Positions 1 to 8,738 of a stretch of 33,036 nt of DNA are shown piece after piece. Position numbers and translations under genes: made by a program. The notes below the pieces were generated by a model that saw nothing but the letters and a program-made list of their open reading frames with translations, had not been told where the DNA came from and searched no databases. The stretch lies in assembly GCA_937871935.1 (NCBI GenBank), contig CALMQI010000118.1, positions 1-33,036 on the forward strand, read 5' to 3'. This DNA is from an uncultured Burkholderiales bacterium. GTDB taxonomy: Bacteria > Pseudomonadota > Gammaproteobacteria > Burkholderiales > Burkholderiaceae_C. Positions within the stretch are counted from its first letter, which is position 1; every line of letters begins with the position of its first letter.

Positions 1-461
1 CCCAGGTCGGCCACCATGCCGATGTGGATCTCCTGCACGGTGAAGAACGCGTCGGCCGTGCATACGCGCATGTCGCAGGCCAGCGCCAGGTCGAGCCCGC
101 CGCCGATGCAGCCGCCCTGCACCGCGCAGACGACCGGGAAGCGTGCCGTCTCCAGCACGTCGAAGCAGGCCATCAGGCGGCGCAGCCCGTCCTGGAACGC
201 CAGGCGGGCACGGGCGTCGCGTGTGTTCAGCAGCTCGAAGCCACCGCCGAAGACGTCGAGCGACATCCCGGCCGAGAAATGCTTGCCGGTCGAACGCAGC
301 AGCAGCACGCGGGTGCGGCCGTCCTGGTCGAGCGCCTGCACGGCGTCGCGCAGGGCGGGAAAGAACGCCGGTGTCATCGCATTCAGCCGCGCCGGCTGGT
401 TGAGGACGAGCTCGGCCACGCCGCGCGCGACGTCGTGTGTCAGGTCGAAAAAGTCGCTCAT
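1..461 (-). CDS. Crotonase-family enoyl-CoA hydratase/isomerase, probable dienoyl-CoA isomerase (partial, C-terminus cut by window)
   Basis: The first 153 residues of a crotonase-fold enzyme acting on acyl-CoA thioesters in fatty-acid or aromatic-acid beta-oxidation. The oxyanion-hole segments are visible as HFSAGMSLD (residues 61-69) and QGGCIGGGLDLALACD (115-130). The catalytic positions look like those of delta3,5-delta2,4-dienoyl-CoA isomerase rather than a hydratase: Asp124 in GGLDL, Glu144 in TVQEIHIG and Asp152 in VADLG. That assignment is by family knowledge. Translation starts at ATG 461 (MSDFFDLTHD) with GGAGC a few bases upstream. The gene runs off the left edge, so the C-terminal helices are not seen. 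It is divergent from the hydrolase at 568, with 106 bases between. A plain enoyl-CoA hydratase is the alternative. Confidence 0.85.
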   Translation of the reverse strand, partial: MSDFFDLTHDVARGVAELVLNQPARLNAMTPAFFPALRDAVQALDQDGRTRVLLLRSTGKHFSAGMSLDVFGGGFELLNTRDARARLAFQDGLRRLMACFDVLETARFPVVCAVQGGCIGGGLDLALACDMRVCTADAFFTVQEIHIGMVADL

Positions 462-554
462 GCGCTGCTCCGGTCGGAGGCTGAGCCGACGGCCAGCCGC
501 AGCAGCAAGGTTAACCCGAGCCAATGGCGCAGCGATTGCACCGCGGCCTGCCCC

Positions 555-560
555 TACACT
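555..560 (+). promoter_or_regulatory. -10-like hexamer TACACT seven bases before the hydrolase ATG
   Basis: TACACT matches four of six bases of the sigma70 -10 consensus and lies exactly seven bases upstream of ATG 568. There is no Shine-Dalgarno sequence between them. No convincing -35 is seen at 16-18 bases; a TTGCAC at 536-541 is too close at 13. If used, the transcript would start at or next to the ATG, which would make the mRNA leaderless. The same spacing recurs at thiL and leuS. Confidence 0.4.
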
Positions 561-567
561 GCCGCGC

Positions 568-1434
568 ATGCAAGCGCTGCATACCCGCGACGATCTTCCG
601 CTGCACCTGCGGCAGTGGTCGATCCGGGCACCGGCGCATGGCACCGTGCTGCTGGTTCATGGGCTGGGCGAGCACATCGGTCGTTATGAACAACTGGCCG
701 AGCGGCTCAATGCTTCCGGCTGGAACGTCGCCGGTTACGACCAGCGTGGCCATGGCGCCTCCGGTGGCGAGCGCGGTGCCATCGCGCACGACGACAGCCT
801 GCTCGACGACCTGGCGCTGGTGATCGACGCGCTGCATGGCGACCGGCCGGCGCCGCTGGTGCTGCTGGGCCACAGCATGGGCGGTGCGGTGGCGGCGCGC
901 TTCGTCGCCGAAGGGCTGGCCGCCCAGCCGGCGCCCTGGTGGCGTGCGGTGACGGCGCTGGTGCTGTCGTCGCCGGCGCTGCACCTCGGCATGAGCGGCG
1001 TCCAGCGCGCCTTGCTGAGGCTGCTCAAGCCGCTGCTGCCGAGGCTGGCGGTCAGCAACGGCCTGAAGCCGGAGTGGATCTCGCGCGACCCGTCGGTCGT
1101 CAAGGCCTATGTCGACGACCCGTTGGTGCACGACCGCGTGACGCCGCGGCTGGTGCAGTTCCTGCTGGAAGCTGGCGAGCGCGTGCGCCGCGATGCCGCC
1201 GGCTGGCAGGTGCCGACGCTGTTGCTGTGGGCCGGCGCCGATCGCTGCGTCAACCCGCAGGGCAGCGCCGCCTTCGCGGCGGCAGCACCGCCGAGCCTGG
1301 TGCGGCACAAACGCTATGCGCCGATGGCGCACGAGATCTTCAACGAACCCGAACGCGAAGAGGTCATCGCCGACCTGGCGCGCTGGCTGCAATCCCTGCA
1401 CGCCAATCTGCGGCTGGTCGCGGGGCGTAGCTGA
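568..1434 (+). CDS. Alpha/beta hydrolase, monoacylglycerol-lipase-like (serine aminopeptidase S33 family)
   Basis: A 288-residue cytoplasmic alpha/beta hydrolase without signal peptide, probably cleaving monoacylglycerols or related lipid esters. The oxyanion segment HGLGEH is at residues 31-36, followed by YDQRGHGAS. The nucleophile elbow GHSMGG is at 101-106 with Ser103. The acid is probably the Asp in LLLWAGADRCV and the base the His in APMAHEIFNE near the C-terminus. Length and the HGLGEH...GHSMGG pairing fit bacterial monoglyceride lipase and lysophospholipase-L2-like proteins. ATG 568 was chosen because the homologous domain begins at once (MQALHTRDDLPLHLRQW); the reading frame is open further upstream but that part looks non-coding. 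The M20 peptidase follows 20 bases downstream on the same strand. The substrate is not determined by sequence. Confidence 0.88.
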   Translation: MQALHTRDDLPLHLRQWSIRAPAHGTVLLVHGLGEHIGRYEQLAERLNASGWNVAGYDQRGHGASGGERGAIAHDDSLLDDLALVIDALHGDRPAPLVLLGHSMGGAVAARFVAEGLAAQPAPWWRAVTALVLSSPALHLGMSGVQRALLRLLKPLLPRLAVSNGLKPEWISRDPSVVKAYVDDPLVHDRVTPRLVQFLLEAGERVRRDAAGWQVPTLLLWAGADRCVNPQGSAAFAAAAPPSLVRHKRYAPMAHEIFNEPEREEVIADLARWLQSLHANLRLVAGRS

Positions 1435-1454
1435 GCTGCCAACGAAGGACCACC

Positions 1455-2930
1455 ATGAACGCACGCGACGCCCAATCCGCCGCGGCCCACGATCCGGCCT
1501 CGGCGTTGGCCGCTTTTGCCGATCGCGCCTGGGACGAGCGCATCGTGCCGGCGCTGAAGAGCTACATCGAGGTGCCCGCCAAGAGCCCGATGTTCGATGC
1601 GCAGTGGCAGCAGCACGGTTATCTGGACCGCGTGACGCGCGACGCGGCGGCATGGGTCGAGTCGCGCAGGGTCGCGGGGTTGAAGCTCGAGCTGATCCGC
1701 ATCGAAGGTCGCACGCCGCTAATCCTGTTCGAGGTGCCGGCCACGCGTGCCGGCAGCACCGACACCGTGGTGATGTACGGCCACCTCGACAAGCAGCCCG
1801 AGTTCACCGGCTGGCGTGCCGGCCTGGGGCCGTGGACGCCGAAGCTCGACGACGGCCTGCTCTATGGCCGCGGCGGCGCCGACGATGGTTATGCGGTGTA
1901 CGCGGCCATCACGGCGATCGAAGCGCTCGATGCGCAGGGCATTCCGCGGCCGCGCATCGTGGGGCTGATCGAGAGCTGCGAGGAGAGCGGCTCGTTCGAC
2001 CTGCCGGTCTACCTCGACAGACTCAAGCCGCGCCTGGGCAACGTGGCGCTCGTCGTCTGCCTCGACTCCGGCGCCGGCAACTACGACCAGCTGTGGCTGA
2101 CGACGTCGCTGCGCGGCATGGTGTCTGGCGTGCTGAAAGTGGAGATCCTCACCGAGGGTGTGCATTCGGGCGACGCCAGCGGGCTGGTGCCATCAAGCTT
2201 TCGCATCCTGCGCCAGCTGCTCGACCGGCTCGAGGACGCGCGCACCGGCGAGTTGCTGCCGGGCAGTTTCCATTGCGAGGTGCCGGCCGAGCGCGTTGCC
2301 CAGGCGCGTGCTGCCGCGGCGACACTCGGCGACGCCGTGTGGCGGCGTTTTCCGTGGACGTGCGGCGCCGATGGCGCAGCCTCGCTGCCGACCACGACCG
2401 ATCCGGTGGATGCCCTGATTCGCCGCACTTGGCGGCCGACGTTGTCGGTCACCGGGGTCGACGGCATGCCCGAGATGGGCAATGCCGGCAACGTGCTGCG
2501 GCCGTATACGGCCTTCAAGCTCAGCCTGCGGCTGCCGCCGCTGGTGGATGCGCATGCCGCGTCGGAGCAGCTCAAGACCTTGCTGGAGGACAACGCCCCG
2601 TACAACGCGCGGGTGACCTTCCATGCCGATGGTCGCGCCGGCGCGCTCGGTGCGACCGGCTGGAACGCGCCCACGCTGTCACCCTGGCTCGAGAAGGCAC
2701 TCAATGGCGCATCGATGGCGCAGTACGGCACGCCGCTCGGCTACATCGGACAGGGCGGCACCATCCCGCTGATGAACATGCTGGCCGAGGGCTTTCCGCA
2801 GGCACAGATGATGGTCTGCGGCGTCCTCGGCCCGAAGGCCAATGCGCATGGACCCAACGAGTTCCTGCACGTGCCGTACGCCAAGCGGCTCACCGCCGCG
2901 GTGGCGCAGGTGGTGGCGGCCTGTTCCTGA
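1455..2930 (+). CDS. M20 family metallopeptidase (dipeptidase-like)
   Basis: A 491-residue zinc peptidase of the M20/CNDP dipeptidase group, expected to hydrolyse dipeptides or N-acyl amino acids in the cytoplasm. The metal ligands appear in order: His110 in MYGHLDKQ with the adjacent Asp112, the bridging Asp143 in GRGGADDG, the Glu176/Glu177 pair in ESCEESGS (base and ligand), Asp204 in VCLDSGAG, and a late His in NAHGPNEF. The central lid/dimerisation domain lies between about residues 215 and 385. ATG 1455 is preceded by AAGGA at 1445-1449, a good ribosome-binding site. The gene follows the hydrolase closely and may be cotranscribed with it. It converges on the amgK-like gene, with 43 bases between stops. 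Carboxypeptidase or deacylase activity is possible within the family. Confidence 0.92.
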   Translation: MNARDAQSAAAHDPASALAAFADRAWDERIVPALKSYIEVPAKSPMFDAQWQQHGYLDRVTRDAAAWVESRRVAGLKLELIRIEGRTPLILFEVPATRAGSTDTVVMYGHLDKQPEFTGWRAGLGPWTPKLDDGLLYGRGGADDGYAVYAAITAIEALDAQGIPRPRIVGLIESCEESGSFDLPVYLDRLKPRLGNVALVVCLDSGAGNYDQLWLTTSLRGMVSGVLKVEILTEGVHSGDASGLVPSSFRILRQLLDRLEDARTGELLPGSFHCEVPAERVAQARAAAATLGDAVWRRFPWTCGADGAASLPTTTDPVDALIRRTWRPTLSVTGVDGMPEMGNAGNVLRPYTAFKLSLRLPPLVDAHAASEQLKTLLEDNAPYNARVTFHADGRAGALGATGWNAPTLSPWLEKALNGASMAQYGTPLGYIGQGGTIPLMNMLAEGFPQAQMMVCGVLGPKANAHGPNEFLHVPYAKRLTAAVAQVVAACS

Positions 2931-2973
2931 AGCGGCGCGCGCCGGGCCCCCGCGGCACGAACGGGTCGCGTGG

Positions 2974-4071
2974 CTAGAAGGTGTAGCCGGCCCTGACCGC
3001 CTGTCCCGACAGGGGCTCGAGCAGGGCGAGCAGCGGCTTGAGCGGGGCGTAGCGCGTGGCCACGCGGGTGGCGTAGCCGAAGAAGCGCGGCAGGTCGGCG
3101 CTGTACTTCGGCTTGCCGTCGCGGTGCTTCAGGCGGCAGAAGATGCCCGCCACCTTCAGGTGGCGCTGCAGGCCCATCCATTCGAGCGCGCGCCAGCATT
3201 CGCCGAAGTCGTCGGCGAAGGCATGACCGGCCATCGCGTCGCCCCGCCGCGACTGCTGCCACCAGCGCACCGCCCAGTCGAGTTCACGCTCCTCGTCCCA
3301 CGACAGGAACGCATCACGCAGCAGCGAGGCCACGTCGTAGGTCACCGGCCCCCGCACGGCATCCTGGAAGTCGAGGATGCCGGGGTTGGGTTCGCTGACC
3401 ATCAGGTTGCGCGGCATCCAGTCGCGGTGCACCGCCACCTGCGGCTGGGCGAGTGCGCTGGCCACCAGCAGGTCGCAGATGCGCTGCCAGTCGGCGCGCT
3501 GCGCGTCCGACCAGGTCTGGCCGAACTCGCGCTGCGCGCACCAGTCGGGAAACAACGCGAGCTCGCGGCGCAGCAATGCGTCGTCGTACGCCGGCAGGCC
3601 GTGCGCGTCGACCCGGGCCTGCCACTGCACCAGCGCGGCGATCGCCTGCGCCATCAGGCGGTCGGCCTGCGGTGCGCCGGCGTCGCGCAACGCGTCGAGG
3701 TAGAGCCGTGTGCCGAGATCGCTGAGCAACAGGAAGCCGTGCGACTCGTCGGCCGCGATCACGCGCGGGGCGTGCAGTCCGGCCGCGGCGATGCGGCTGG
3801 CGACCGCGACGAAGGGGCGTACGTCCTCCTGCGGCGGCGGCGCGTCCATCACGATGAAGCTGCCTTGCCGGCCCTGGATGCGCAGGTAACGGCGAAAGCT
3901 GGCGTCGGCCGATGCCGGCGCCAGCGTGGCGGGGTCTAGGCCGTGGGCCGACATGAGCGGCGACAACCAGGCGCCGAAGGCCGCGTGGCGCGCGGCATCC
4001 GGCCATTCAACGGCGCCGGCCGCCGGGCCGGAGAGGGATGTCGGCATCGCGTGCGGTCCGATTTCGCGCAT
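2974..4071 (-). CDS. amgK: Aminoglycoside-phosphotransferase-fold kinase, probable N-acetylmuramate/N-acetylglucosamine 1-kinase AmgK
   Basis: A 365-residue kinase of the APH fold. The Brenner motif reads VHRDWMPRNLM, with Asp as catalytic base and Asn as Mg ligand. The second metal motif reads ILDFQDAVRGPVTYD, and the N-terminal ATP-binding region includes SFRRYLRI and FIVMDAP. In Pseudomonas the homologue AmgK phosphorylates MurNAc/GlcNAc at C1 in a cell-wall recycling route that bypasses de novo UDP-MurNAc synthesis, and it sits divergent from lptD as here. The symbol therefore rests on fold plus synteny. Its usual partner, the nucleotidyltransferase MurU, is not next to it: the downstream neighbour is a convergent peptidase. 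Start could be ATG 4071 or ATG 4047 (MPTSLSG). A TAGAAT hexamer at 4091-4086 lies just upstream of the first. Confidence 0.8.
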   Translation of the reverse strand: MREIGPHAMPTSLSGPAAGAVEWPDAARHAAFGAWLSPLMSAHGLDPATLAPASADASFRRYLRIQGRQGSFIVMDAPPPQEDVRPFVAVASRIAAAGLHAPRVIAADESHGFLLLSDLGTRLYLDALRDAGAPQADRLMAQAIAALVQWQARVDAHGLPAYDDALLRRELALFPDWCAQREFGQTWSDAQRADWQRICDLLVASALAQPQVAVHRDWMPRNLMVSEPNPGILDFQDAVRGPVTYDVASLLRDAFLSWDEERELDWAVRWWQQSRRGDAMAGHAFADDFGECWRALEWMGLQRHLKVAGIFCRLKHRDGKPKYSADLPRFFGYATRVATRYAPLKPLLALLEPLSGQAVRAGYTF

Positions 4072-4085
4072 GGATAATCCGGCGC

Positions 4086-4091
4086 ATTCTA
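4086..4091 (-). promoter_or_regulatory. Candidate -10 (TAGAAT) for the amgK-like gene
   Basis: TAGAAT on the minus strand matches five of six -10 consensus bases and lies 14 bases before ATG 4071 in the 121-base region divergent to lptD. No clear -35 is visible. The predicted start would give a leader of about 8 bases to ATG 4071 or about 32 bases to the alternative ATG 4047. I saw no convincing sigma-E type promoter for lptD in this interval. Confidence 0.35.
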
Positions 4092-4192
4092 CGAACGCTG
4101 CCTGCCGATGCGAGCGATGCGCCGGACGCTCGGCACCTGCTGCCGGGCTTCGCGGCCCCGTTGCGCCCCCACCGCTGTCTTGAACCGCCCAC

Positions 4193-6535
4193 GTGCCGAC
4201 GCTCCGATCCCTTCGCGATGGTCTGACGCTGGCGTCGGCTGGCGTGCTCGTCGCGATCGCGCAAGGCGCCGGCGCACAGACACCCGACGAGCAGCCGCTC
4301 ATCTTGCGGCCGAGCCTGCAGCTGGCACCGGCGAGCGGCGGGAACAGCACACGGCGATCGGTGGTGCTGCTGGCCGATCGGCTGCGCGCGCGGCCTGACC
4401 TCGAAGTCGCCGCCGAAGGCAACGTGGAGTTCCGCCATGCCGGCAGCGTGATCCGCGCCGACCGTTTCGTCTATGACAATGCCGACGATCTGGCCTCCGC
4501 GCATGGCCGCGTACGCATCACGCGTGACGGCAACGTCTACGGCGGGCCGGAACTTCAATTGCACGTGCAGCGCTTCGAAGGCTTCTTCCTGAAACCGGAG
4601 TTCCATCTCGCCCGCAATGGTGCCGGCGGTCGCGCCGACCGCGTGGACTTCCTCGATGCTTCGCGCTCGGTCGCCTGGAATGCCACCTACACCAGCTGCC
4701 CGCGTGACGGTTCGGGCGACCCCGACTGGCTGCTGTCGGCCGACCGCGTGCGCATCGACTTGGAGGCCAACGAAGGCGTCGCCGACGGCGCCGTGCTGCG
4801 TTTCCTCGGCGTGCCGATCCTCGCGATGCCCGTGTTGAGCTTTCCGCTCACCGACGACCGCAAGTCCGGTTGGTTGCCGCCGAGCGTGAACCTCGACTCG
4901 CGCAGCGGCATCGAGGTGGCGGTGCCGTACTACTGGAACATCGCGCCGAACCGCGACGCGACGATCACGCCGGTGATGTCGACCCGGCGTGGTGCGGGCA
5001 TCGGCACCGAATTTCGCTACCTCGAGGCGCACGACGAAGGTCGCCTGGATCTTCAGTTTCTGCCGCACGACCGCGTCGAATCGACGAGCCGTTCGCTCGG
5101 TCGTTTCGAGCACGATGGCACCACCGGCCCCGGCCTGCACTACAGCGCGCAGGCGATCCGCGTGTCGGACGACAACTACTGGAAGGACTTCCCGCGGCAG
5201 ATCCCGACGCTGACGCCGCGCCTGCTGCCGCTGACGCTGCGCGTCGATCAAGGCGGCGAGACGACCCACTTGACGCACCGCTGGTACGCCGGCGTGCGTC
5301 GCTGGCAGGTACTGCAGTCGACCGATCCGAGCAGCGTGATCGTGGCGCCGTACGACCGGTTGTGGCAGTTGGGGGTGCGCGCGGACGCGCCGGGCGTCGG
5401 TGGCGTGAACCTGAGCCTCGAGTCCGAGTTGAACCGCTTCGTGCGTCCCGAAGGCAACCAGGCCACCTCGTTGGCCGAAGGCACGCGCTGGCACGCAGTC
5501 GGCAGCCTGGCGCGGACCTGGAGCACGCCGGGCTGGTGGGTCCAGCCCAAGCTGTCCGTCAATGCGGCCAGCTACGAGATGGAACAGCCCCTGAGCGACG
5601 GCCGCACCCATGTCTCGCGGGTGATTCCGACCGCCAGCGTCGACGCCGGCGCGGTGTTCGAGCGCGACAGCGAATGGTTCGGACGTTTGCAGCGACAGAC
5701 GCTGGAGCCGCGTCTGCTCTATGTGAACACACCATTCCGCGAGCAGTCGCATCTGCCGACCTTCGACACCGGCGCCTTCGACTTCAATGCGGTGTCGATC
5801 TACTCGGAGAACGCGTTCGCCGGCGTGGACCGGGTCGCCGACGCCCATCAGCTGACCGCCGGCGCGACGACCCGGTTGCTCGATCCGGCCACCGGCGCCG
5901 AGACCCTGCGCCTGGGCGTGGCCCAGCGTTATCTCTTCCGCGACCAGCGGATCACGCCGGACGGTGTGCCGCTGACGCAACGTTTCTCCGATCTGCTGAT
6001 AGAAGGTTCATCGTCGCTGGTCACCCGGTGGCGCATCGACGCCGCCATGCAGTACAGCGCCGAGATCGGGCGGCCGGTGCGCTCGATCATCGGTGTGCGC
6101 TACCTGCCGGCCCCTTTCCACGCGCTCAGCGCCACCTACCGGCTGGCGCGCGGGCTGTCGGAGCAGGTCGAACTCGGCTGGCAGTGGCCGGTCTACCGCG
6201 GACGCGGCGCCGACGGTGGCAGCGGCGGCACCGGGCGCTGCCAGGGCAACCTGTATGCCGTGGGCCGCGTCAACTACAGCATGCGTGACAGCCGCATCAC
6301 CGACTCGATCGCCGGCCTGGAATACGACGCCGGCTGCTGGATCGCGCGTGTGGTCGGCGAGCGGCTGTCGACCGGCCGCAGCGAGGCGACGACGCGGCTG
6401 CTGCTGCAGCTCGAACTGGTGGGGTTGTCCCGCCTCGGTTCGAACCCGCTGCAGGTGTTGAAGGACAATATCCCCGGCTACAAGCTGTTGCGCGAGGAGC
6501 GCAACGCGCCCACTGCCAACTCCGTCAATGATTGA
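4193..6535 (+). CDS. lptD: LPS-assembly protein LptD (outer-membrane LPS translocon)
   Basis: A 780-residue outer-membrane beta-barrel that, with LptE (here at 19220-19720), inserts lipopolysaccharide into the outer leaflet. Residues 1-28 form a signal peptide ending AQGAGA|Q. The OstA/LptA-like periplasmic jellyroll lies at about residues 55-200 and the LptD barrel domain follows to the C-terminus. Start is GTG 4193, because an in-frame stop lies just upstream (TGA 4181) and the signal peptide begins directly. Only three cysteines are present: one in TYTSCPRD, one in GGTGRCQGN and one in YDAGCWIARV. E. coli LptD has one near the mature N-terminus, one mid-domain and an adjacent CC pair, so the disulfide layout must differ. 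surA overlaps the 3' end by 8 bases, giving an lptD-surA-rsmA operon. Confidence 0.96.
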   Translation: MPTLRSLRDGLTLASAGVLVAIAQGAGAQTPDEQPLILRPSLQLAPASGGNSTRRSVVLLADRLRARPDLEVAAEGNVEFRHAGSVIRADRFVYDNADDLASAHGRVRITRDGNVYGGPELQLHVQRFEGFFLKPEFHLARNGAGGRADRVDFLDASRSVAWNATYTSCPRDGSGDPDWLLSADRVRIDLEANEGVADGAVLRFLGVPILAMPVLSFPLTDDRKSGWLPPSVNLDSRSGIEVAVPYYWNIAPNRDATITPVMSTRRGAGIGTEFRYLEAHDEGRLDLQFLPHDRVESTSRSLGRFEHDGTTGPGLHYSAQAIRVSDDNYWKDFPRQIPTLTPRLLPLTLRVDQGGETTHLTHRWYAGVRRWQVLQSTDPSSVIVAPYDRLWQLGVRADAPGVGGVNLSLESELNRFVRPEGNQATSLAEGTRWHAVGSLARTWSTPGWWVQPKLSVNAASYEMEQPLSDGRTHVSRVIPTASVDAGAVFERDSEWFGRLQRQTLEPRLLYVNTPFREQSHLPTFDTGAFDFNAVSIYSENAFAGVDRVADAHQLTAGATTRLLDPATGAETLRLGVAQRYLFRDQRITPDGVPLTQRFSDLLIEGSSSLVTRWRIDAAMQYSAEIGRPVRSIIGVRYLPAPFHALSATYRLARGLSEQVELGWQWPVYRGRGADGGSGGTGRCQGNLYAVGRVNYSMRDSRITDSIAGLEYDAGCWIARVVGERLSTGRSEATTRLLLQLELVGLSRLGSNPLQVLKDNIPGYKLLREERNAPTANSVND

Positions 6536-7856
6536 GTCCTCCACTGCATCGATGCGGCTGCGCGCCGTGATTCTGGCCGCGGCGCTGTGCGGCGCAGCAG
6601 TCGCCATGGGGCAGGCAGGCGACCGGGTGCTGCGCCTCGGCGACTACATCGTGGCGGTCGTCAACAGCGAGCTCGTCACCGCCAATGAGGTCGAGCAGCG
6701 CGCCGCGCGGGCTCGCGAGGAGGCGCGGCGCGGCAACACGCGGCTGCCCGCCGCCGATGCGTTGCGCAAGCAGATCGTCGATGCGCTGATCGACGAGCGG
6801 GTGCTGGTCACCTACGCGCGCGACAGCGGCATGAAGGTCGACGATGTCGAGCTCGACCGCGCCGTCTCCAGCGTGGCGTCGCAGAACAAGCTCAGCGTGC
6901 GCGATCTGCGCGGCCGGCTGGCAGCCGAGGGCATCGACTTCACACGCTTCCGCAACAGCCTGCGCGACCAGATCCTGGTCGAGCGCGTGCGCGAGCGCGA
7001 GGTGCAGCAGCGCATCCGCATCAGCGACAGCGACATCGACCGCTTCGTCGAACGGCAGCGCGGGGCTGCCGCGTCCGACGCCGAGGTCAACCTGGCGCAG
7101 ATCCTCGTCACGGTGCCCGAAGGCGCCGCCGAGGCCGTGATCGCCGAACGCCGGGCGCGCATCGAGCAGGTCCTCGTGAACCTGAATGCAGGCGCCGACT
7201 TCGCCACGGTGGCGCGTGAATTCTCCGAGGACGGCAACCGAGCCAAGGGTGGCGAAATCGGCCTGCGGCCGGCCTCGCGACTACCTGACTTGTTCGTCGA
7301 GGCGACGCGGGGTTTGCAGGTGGGCGCCATCACCCCGGCGGCCCTGAGGAGCGGCGCCGGCTTTCATGTGCTCAAGGTGGTCGACCGGCGCGACGGGTCG
7401 GCTTTCCGCGTCAGCCAGACGCGAGCGCGACACATTCTGCTGCGCACGTCGGCCCAGGCCAGCCAGCAGGACGCCGTGCGCCGCCTCGAGGAGCTCAAGC
7501 GCGTCATCGAGACCGGCCAACGGCGCTTCGAGGACGTGGCCCGCGAGGTGTCCGAGGATGGCAGCGCCAGTGCCGGTGGCGACCTGGGCTGGGTGTCGCC
7601 GGGCAGCTTCGTGCCCGAGTTCGAGGAGTCGATGAATCGCCTGGCTCCCGGCGGCATGTCGGCGCCGGTGGTGTCGCGTTTCGGCGTGCACCTGATCCAG
7701 GTGATCGAGCGCCGCGAGACTCAGCTCAGCGACAAGGAGGTGCGCGAGCAGGCCCGCAACGCGCTGCGCGAGCAGAAGTTCGAGTCCGAGTACCGCGACT
7801 GGGCCCGCGACCTGCGCGCGCGCGCCTACATCGAGATGCGCGAGCCGCCGCAGTGA
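6528..7856 (+). CDS. surA: Periplasmic chaperone and peptidyl-prolyl isomerase SurA
   Basis: A 442-residue periplasmic chaperone that escorts outer-membrane proteins to the BAM complex; LptD is a known client in enterics. The N-terminal chaperone domain spans about residues 35-170 ([19 protein letters not shown]). Two parvulin-type PpiC domains follow. The first begins near [13 protein letters not shown] with the [21 protein letters not shown] core; the second begins near [11 protein letters not shown] with [33 protein letters not shown] 6528 overlaps the lptD stop. A second ATG at 6552 ([10 protein letters not shown]) gives a tighter signal peptide ending near AVAMGQAG and may be the real start. 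pdxA, which lies between surA and rsmA in E. coli, is absent here; rsmA follows after 34 bases. Confidence 0.95.
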   Translation: MIESSTASMRLRAVILAAALCGAAVAMGQAGDRVLRLGDYIVAVVNSELVTANEVEQRAARAREEARRGNTRLPAADALRKQIVDALIDERVLVTYARDSGMKVDDVELDRAVSSVASQNKLSVRDLRGRLAAEGIDFTRFRNSLRDQILVERVREREVQQRIRISDSDIDRFVERQRGAAASDAEVNLAQILVTVPEGAAEAVIAERRARIEQVLVNLNAGADFATVAREFSEDGNRAKGGEIGLRPASRLPDLFVEATRGLQVGAITPAALRSGAGFHVLKVVDRRDGSAFRVSQTRARHILLRTSAQASQQDAVRRLEELKRVIETGQRRFEDVAREVSEDGSASAGGDLGWVSPGSFVPEFEESMNRLAPGGMSAPVVSRFGVHLIQVIERRETQLSDKEVREQARNALREQKFESEYRDWARDLRARAYIEMREPPQ

Positions 7857-7890
7857 TCTGCACCGCTGGACCGCTGCTCGAGCGAGCCTG

Positions 7891-8691
7891 ATGCGGCACA
7901 CCGCCCGCAAGCGGTTCGGGCAGCACTTCCTGACCGACAGCGCGGTGATCGACCGCATCGTGCGCGCGATCGATCCGCAGCCGGCTGACGCGCTGGTCGA
8001 GATCGGCCCCGGCCTCGGCGCGCTGACCCGCCCCTTGCTGGACCGGGCCGGACGGATGACCGCGATCGAGCTCGATCGCGACCTGGCGGCACGCTGGCGC
8101 AGTGAGGCCCGGCTGCAGGTGATCGAAGCCGACGCGCTGGGCGTCGACTTCGCACAGTTGGCCCGGATGGCAGGCCGGCCGTTGCGGGTGGTCGGCAACC
8201 TGCCCTACAACATCTCGACGCCGATCCTGTTCCGGCTGCTCGAGGCTGCCGAAGCGATCGAGGACCAGACCTTGATGCTGCAGAAGGAGGTCGTCGAGCG
8301 CATGGCGGCCTCGCCGCCTGGGCGTGACTATGGCCGCCTGAGCGTGATGCTGCAGTGGCGATACGACATCGAACCGCTGTTCGACGTGCCGCCGGACGCG
8401 TTCGAGCCGCCGCCGCGCGTATGGTCGACGGTCGTGCGCATGCGGCCGCTGCCGTCACCGCCCGCGCTGGACCGCGCCCTGCTCGGCGAGGTCGTCGGCG
8501 TGGCGTTCTCGCAGCGGCGCAAGTTGTTGCGCAACACGCTGGGCACCTGGTTGGCGCGCACCGGTCACGCGGTCGAATTCGAACTGCAGCGCCGGGCCGA
8601 GGAGGTGCCGGTCGGCGAGTACGTGGCGCTGACACAAACCCTGGTCCGGCTGGGTGTGCGCCCGGCCGTCCACGCGCAGGCTATCGACTGA
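7891..8691 (+). CDS. rsmA: 16S rRNA dimethyladenosine methyltransferase RsmA (KsgA)
   Basis: A 266-residue SAM-dependent methyltransferase that dimethylates the two adjacent adenosines in the 3'-terminal hairpin of 16S rRNA during late 30S assembly. The KsgA opening [10 protein letters not shown] is at residues 8-17. SAM motif I reads [10 protein letters not shown], the acidic motif IELDRD follows, and the catalytic motif reads NLPYNIS. The C-terminal helical domain includes [13 protein letters not shown]. Length is typical. It is the last gene of the lptD-surA-rsmA unit and converges on the barstar-like gene, 47 bases between stops. An inverted repeat GCGGCC-gttca-GGCCGC spans 8731-8747 at the far gene's stop but lacks a T tract. 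Confidence 0.97.
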   Translation: MRHTARKRFGQHFLTDSAVIDRIVRAIDPQPADALVEIGPGLGALTRPLLDRAGRMTAIELDRDLAARWRSEARLQVIEADALGVDFAQLARMAGRPLRVVGNLPYNISTPILFRLLEAAEAIEDQTLMLQKEVVERMAASPPGRDYGRLSVMLQWRYDIEPLFDVPPDAFEPPPRVWSTVVRMRPLPSPPALDRALLGEVVGVAFSQRRKLLRNTLGTWLARTGHAVEFELQRRAEEVPVGEYVALTQTLVRLGVRPAVHAQAID

Positions 8692-8738
8692 GTTCGCGCC
8701 GCAGGCTGTGGCGGGCGGCGTCCCGAGTGCGCGGCCGT

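Noticed and set aside
511..1653. Minus-strand open frame opposite the hydrolase (about 380 codons)
   Set aside because: It overlaps the complete alpha/beta hydrolase and the M20 start, has no recognisable domain and is Arg/Gln-rich.
2933..2942. GGCGCGCGCC palindrome between the M20 peptidase and the amgK-like gene
   Set aside because: It has no loop and no T tract, so it is not a credible terminator; short GC palindromes are expected in this composition.
4007..5980. Long minus-strand open frame opposite lptD (about 657 codons)
   Set aside because: lptD is clearly the coding strand, with signal peptide and barrel domain. The antisense translation shows no domain.
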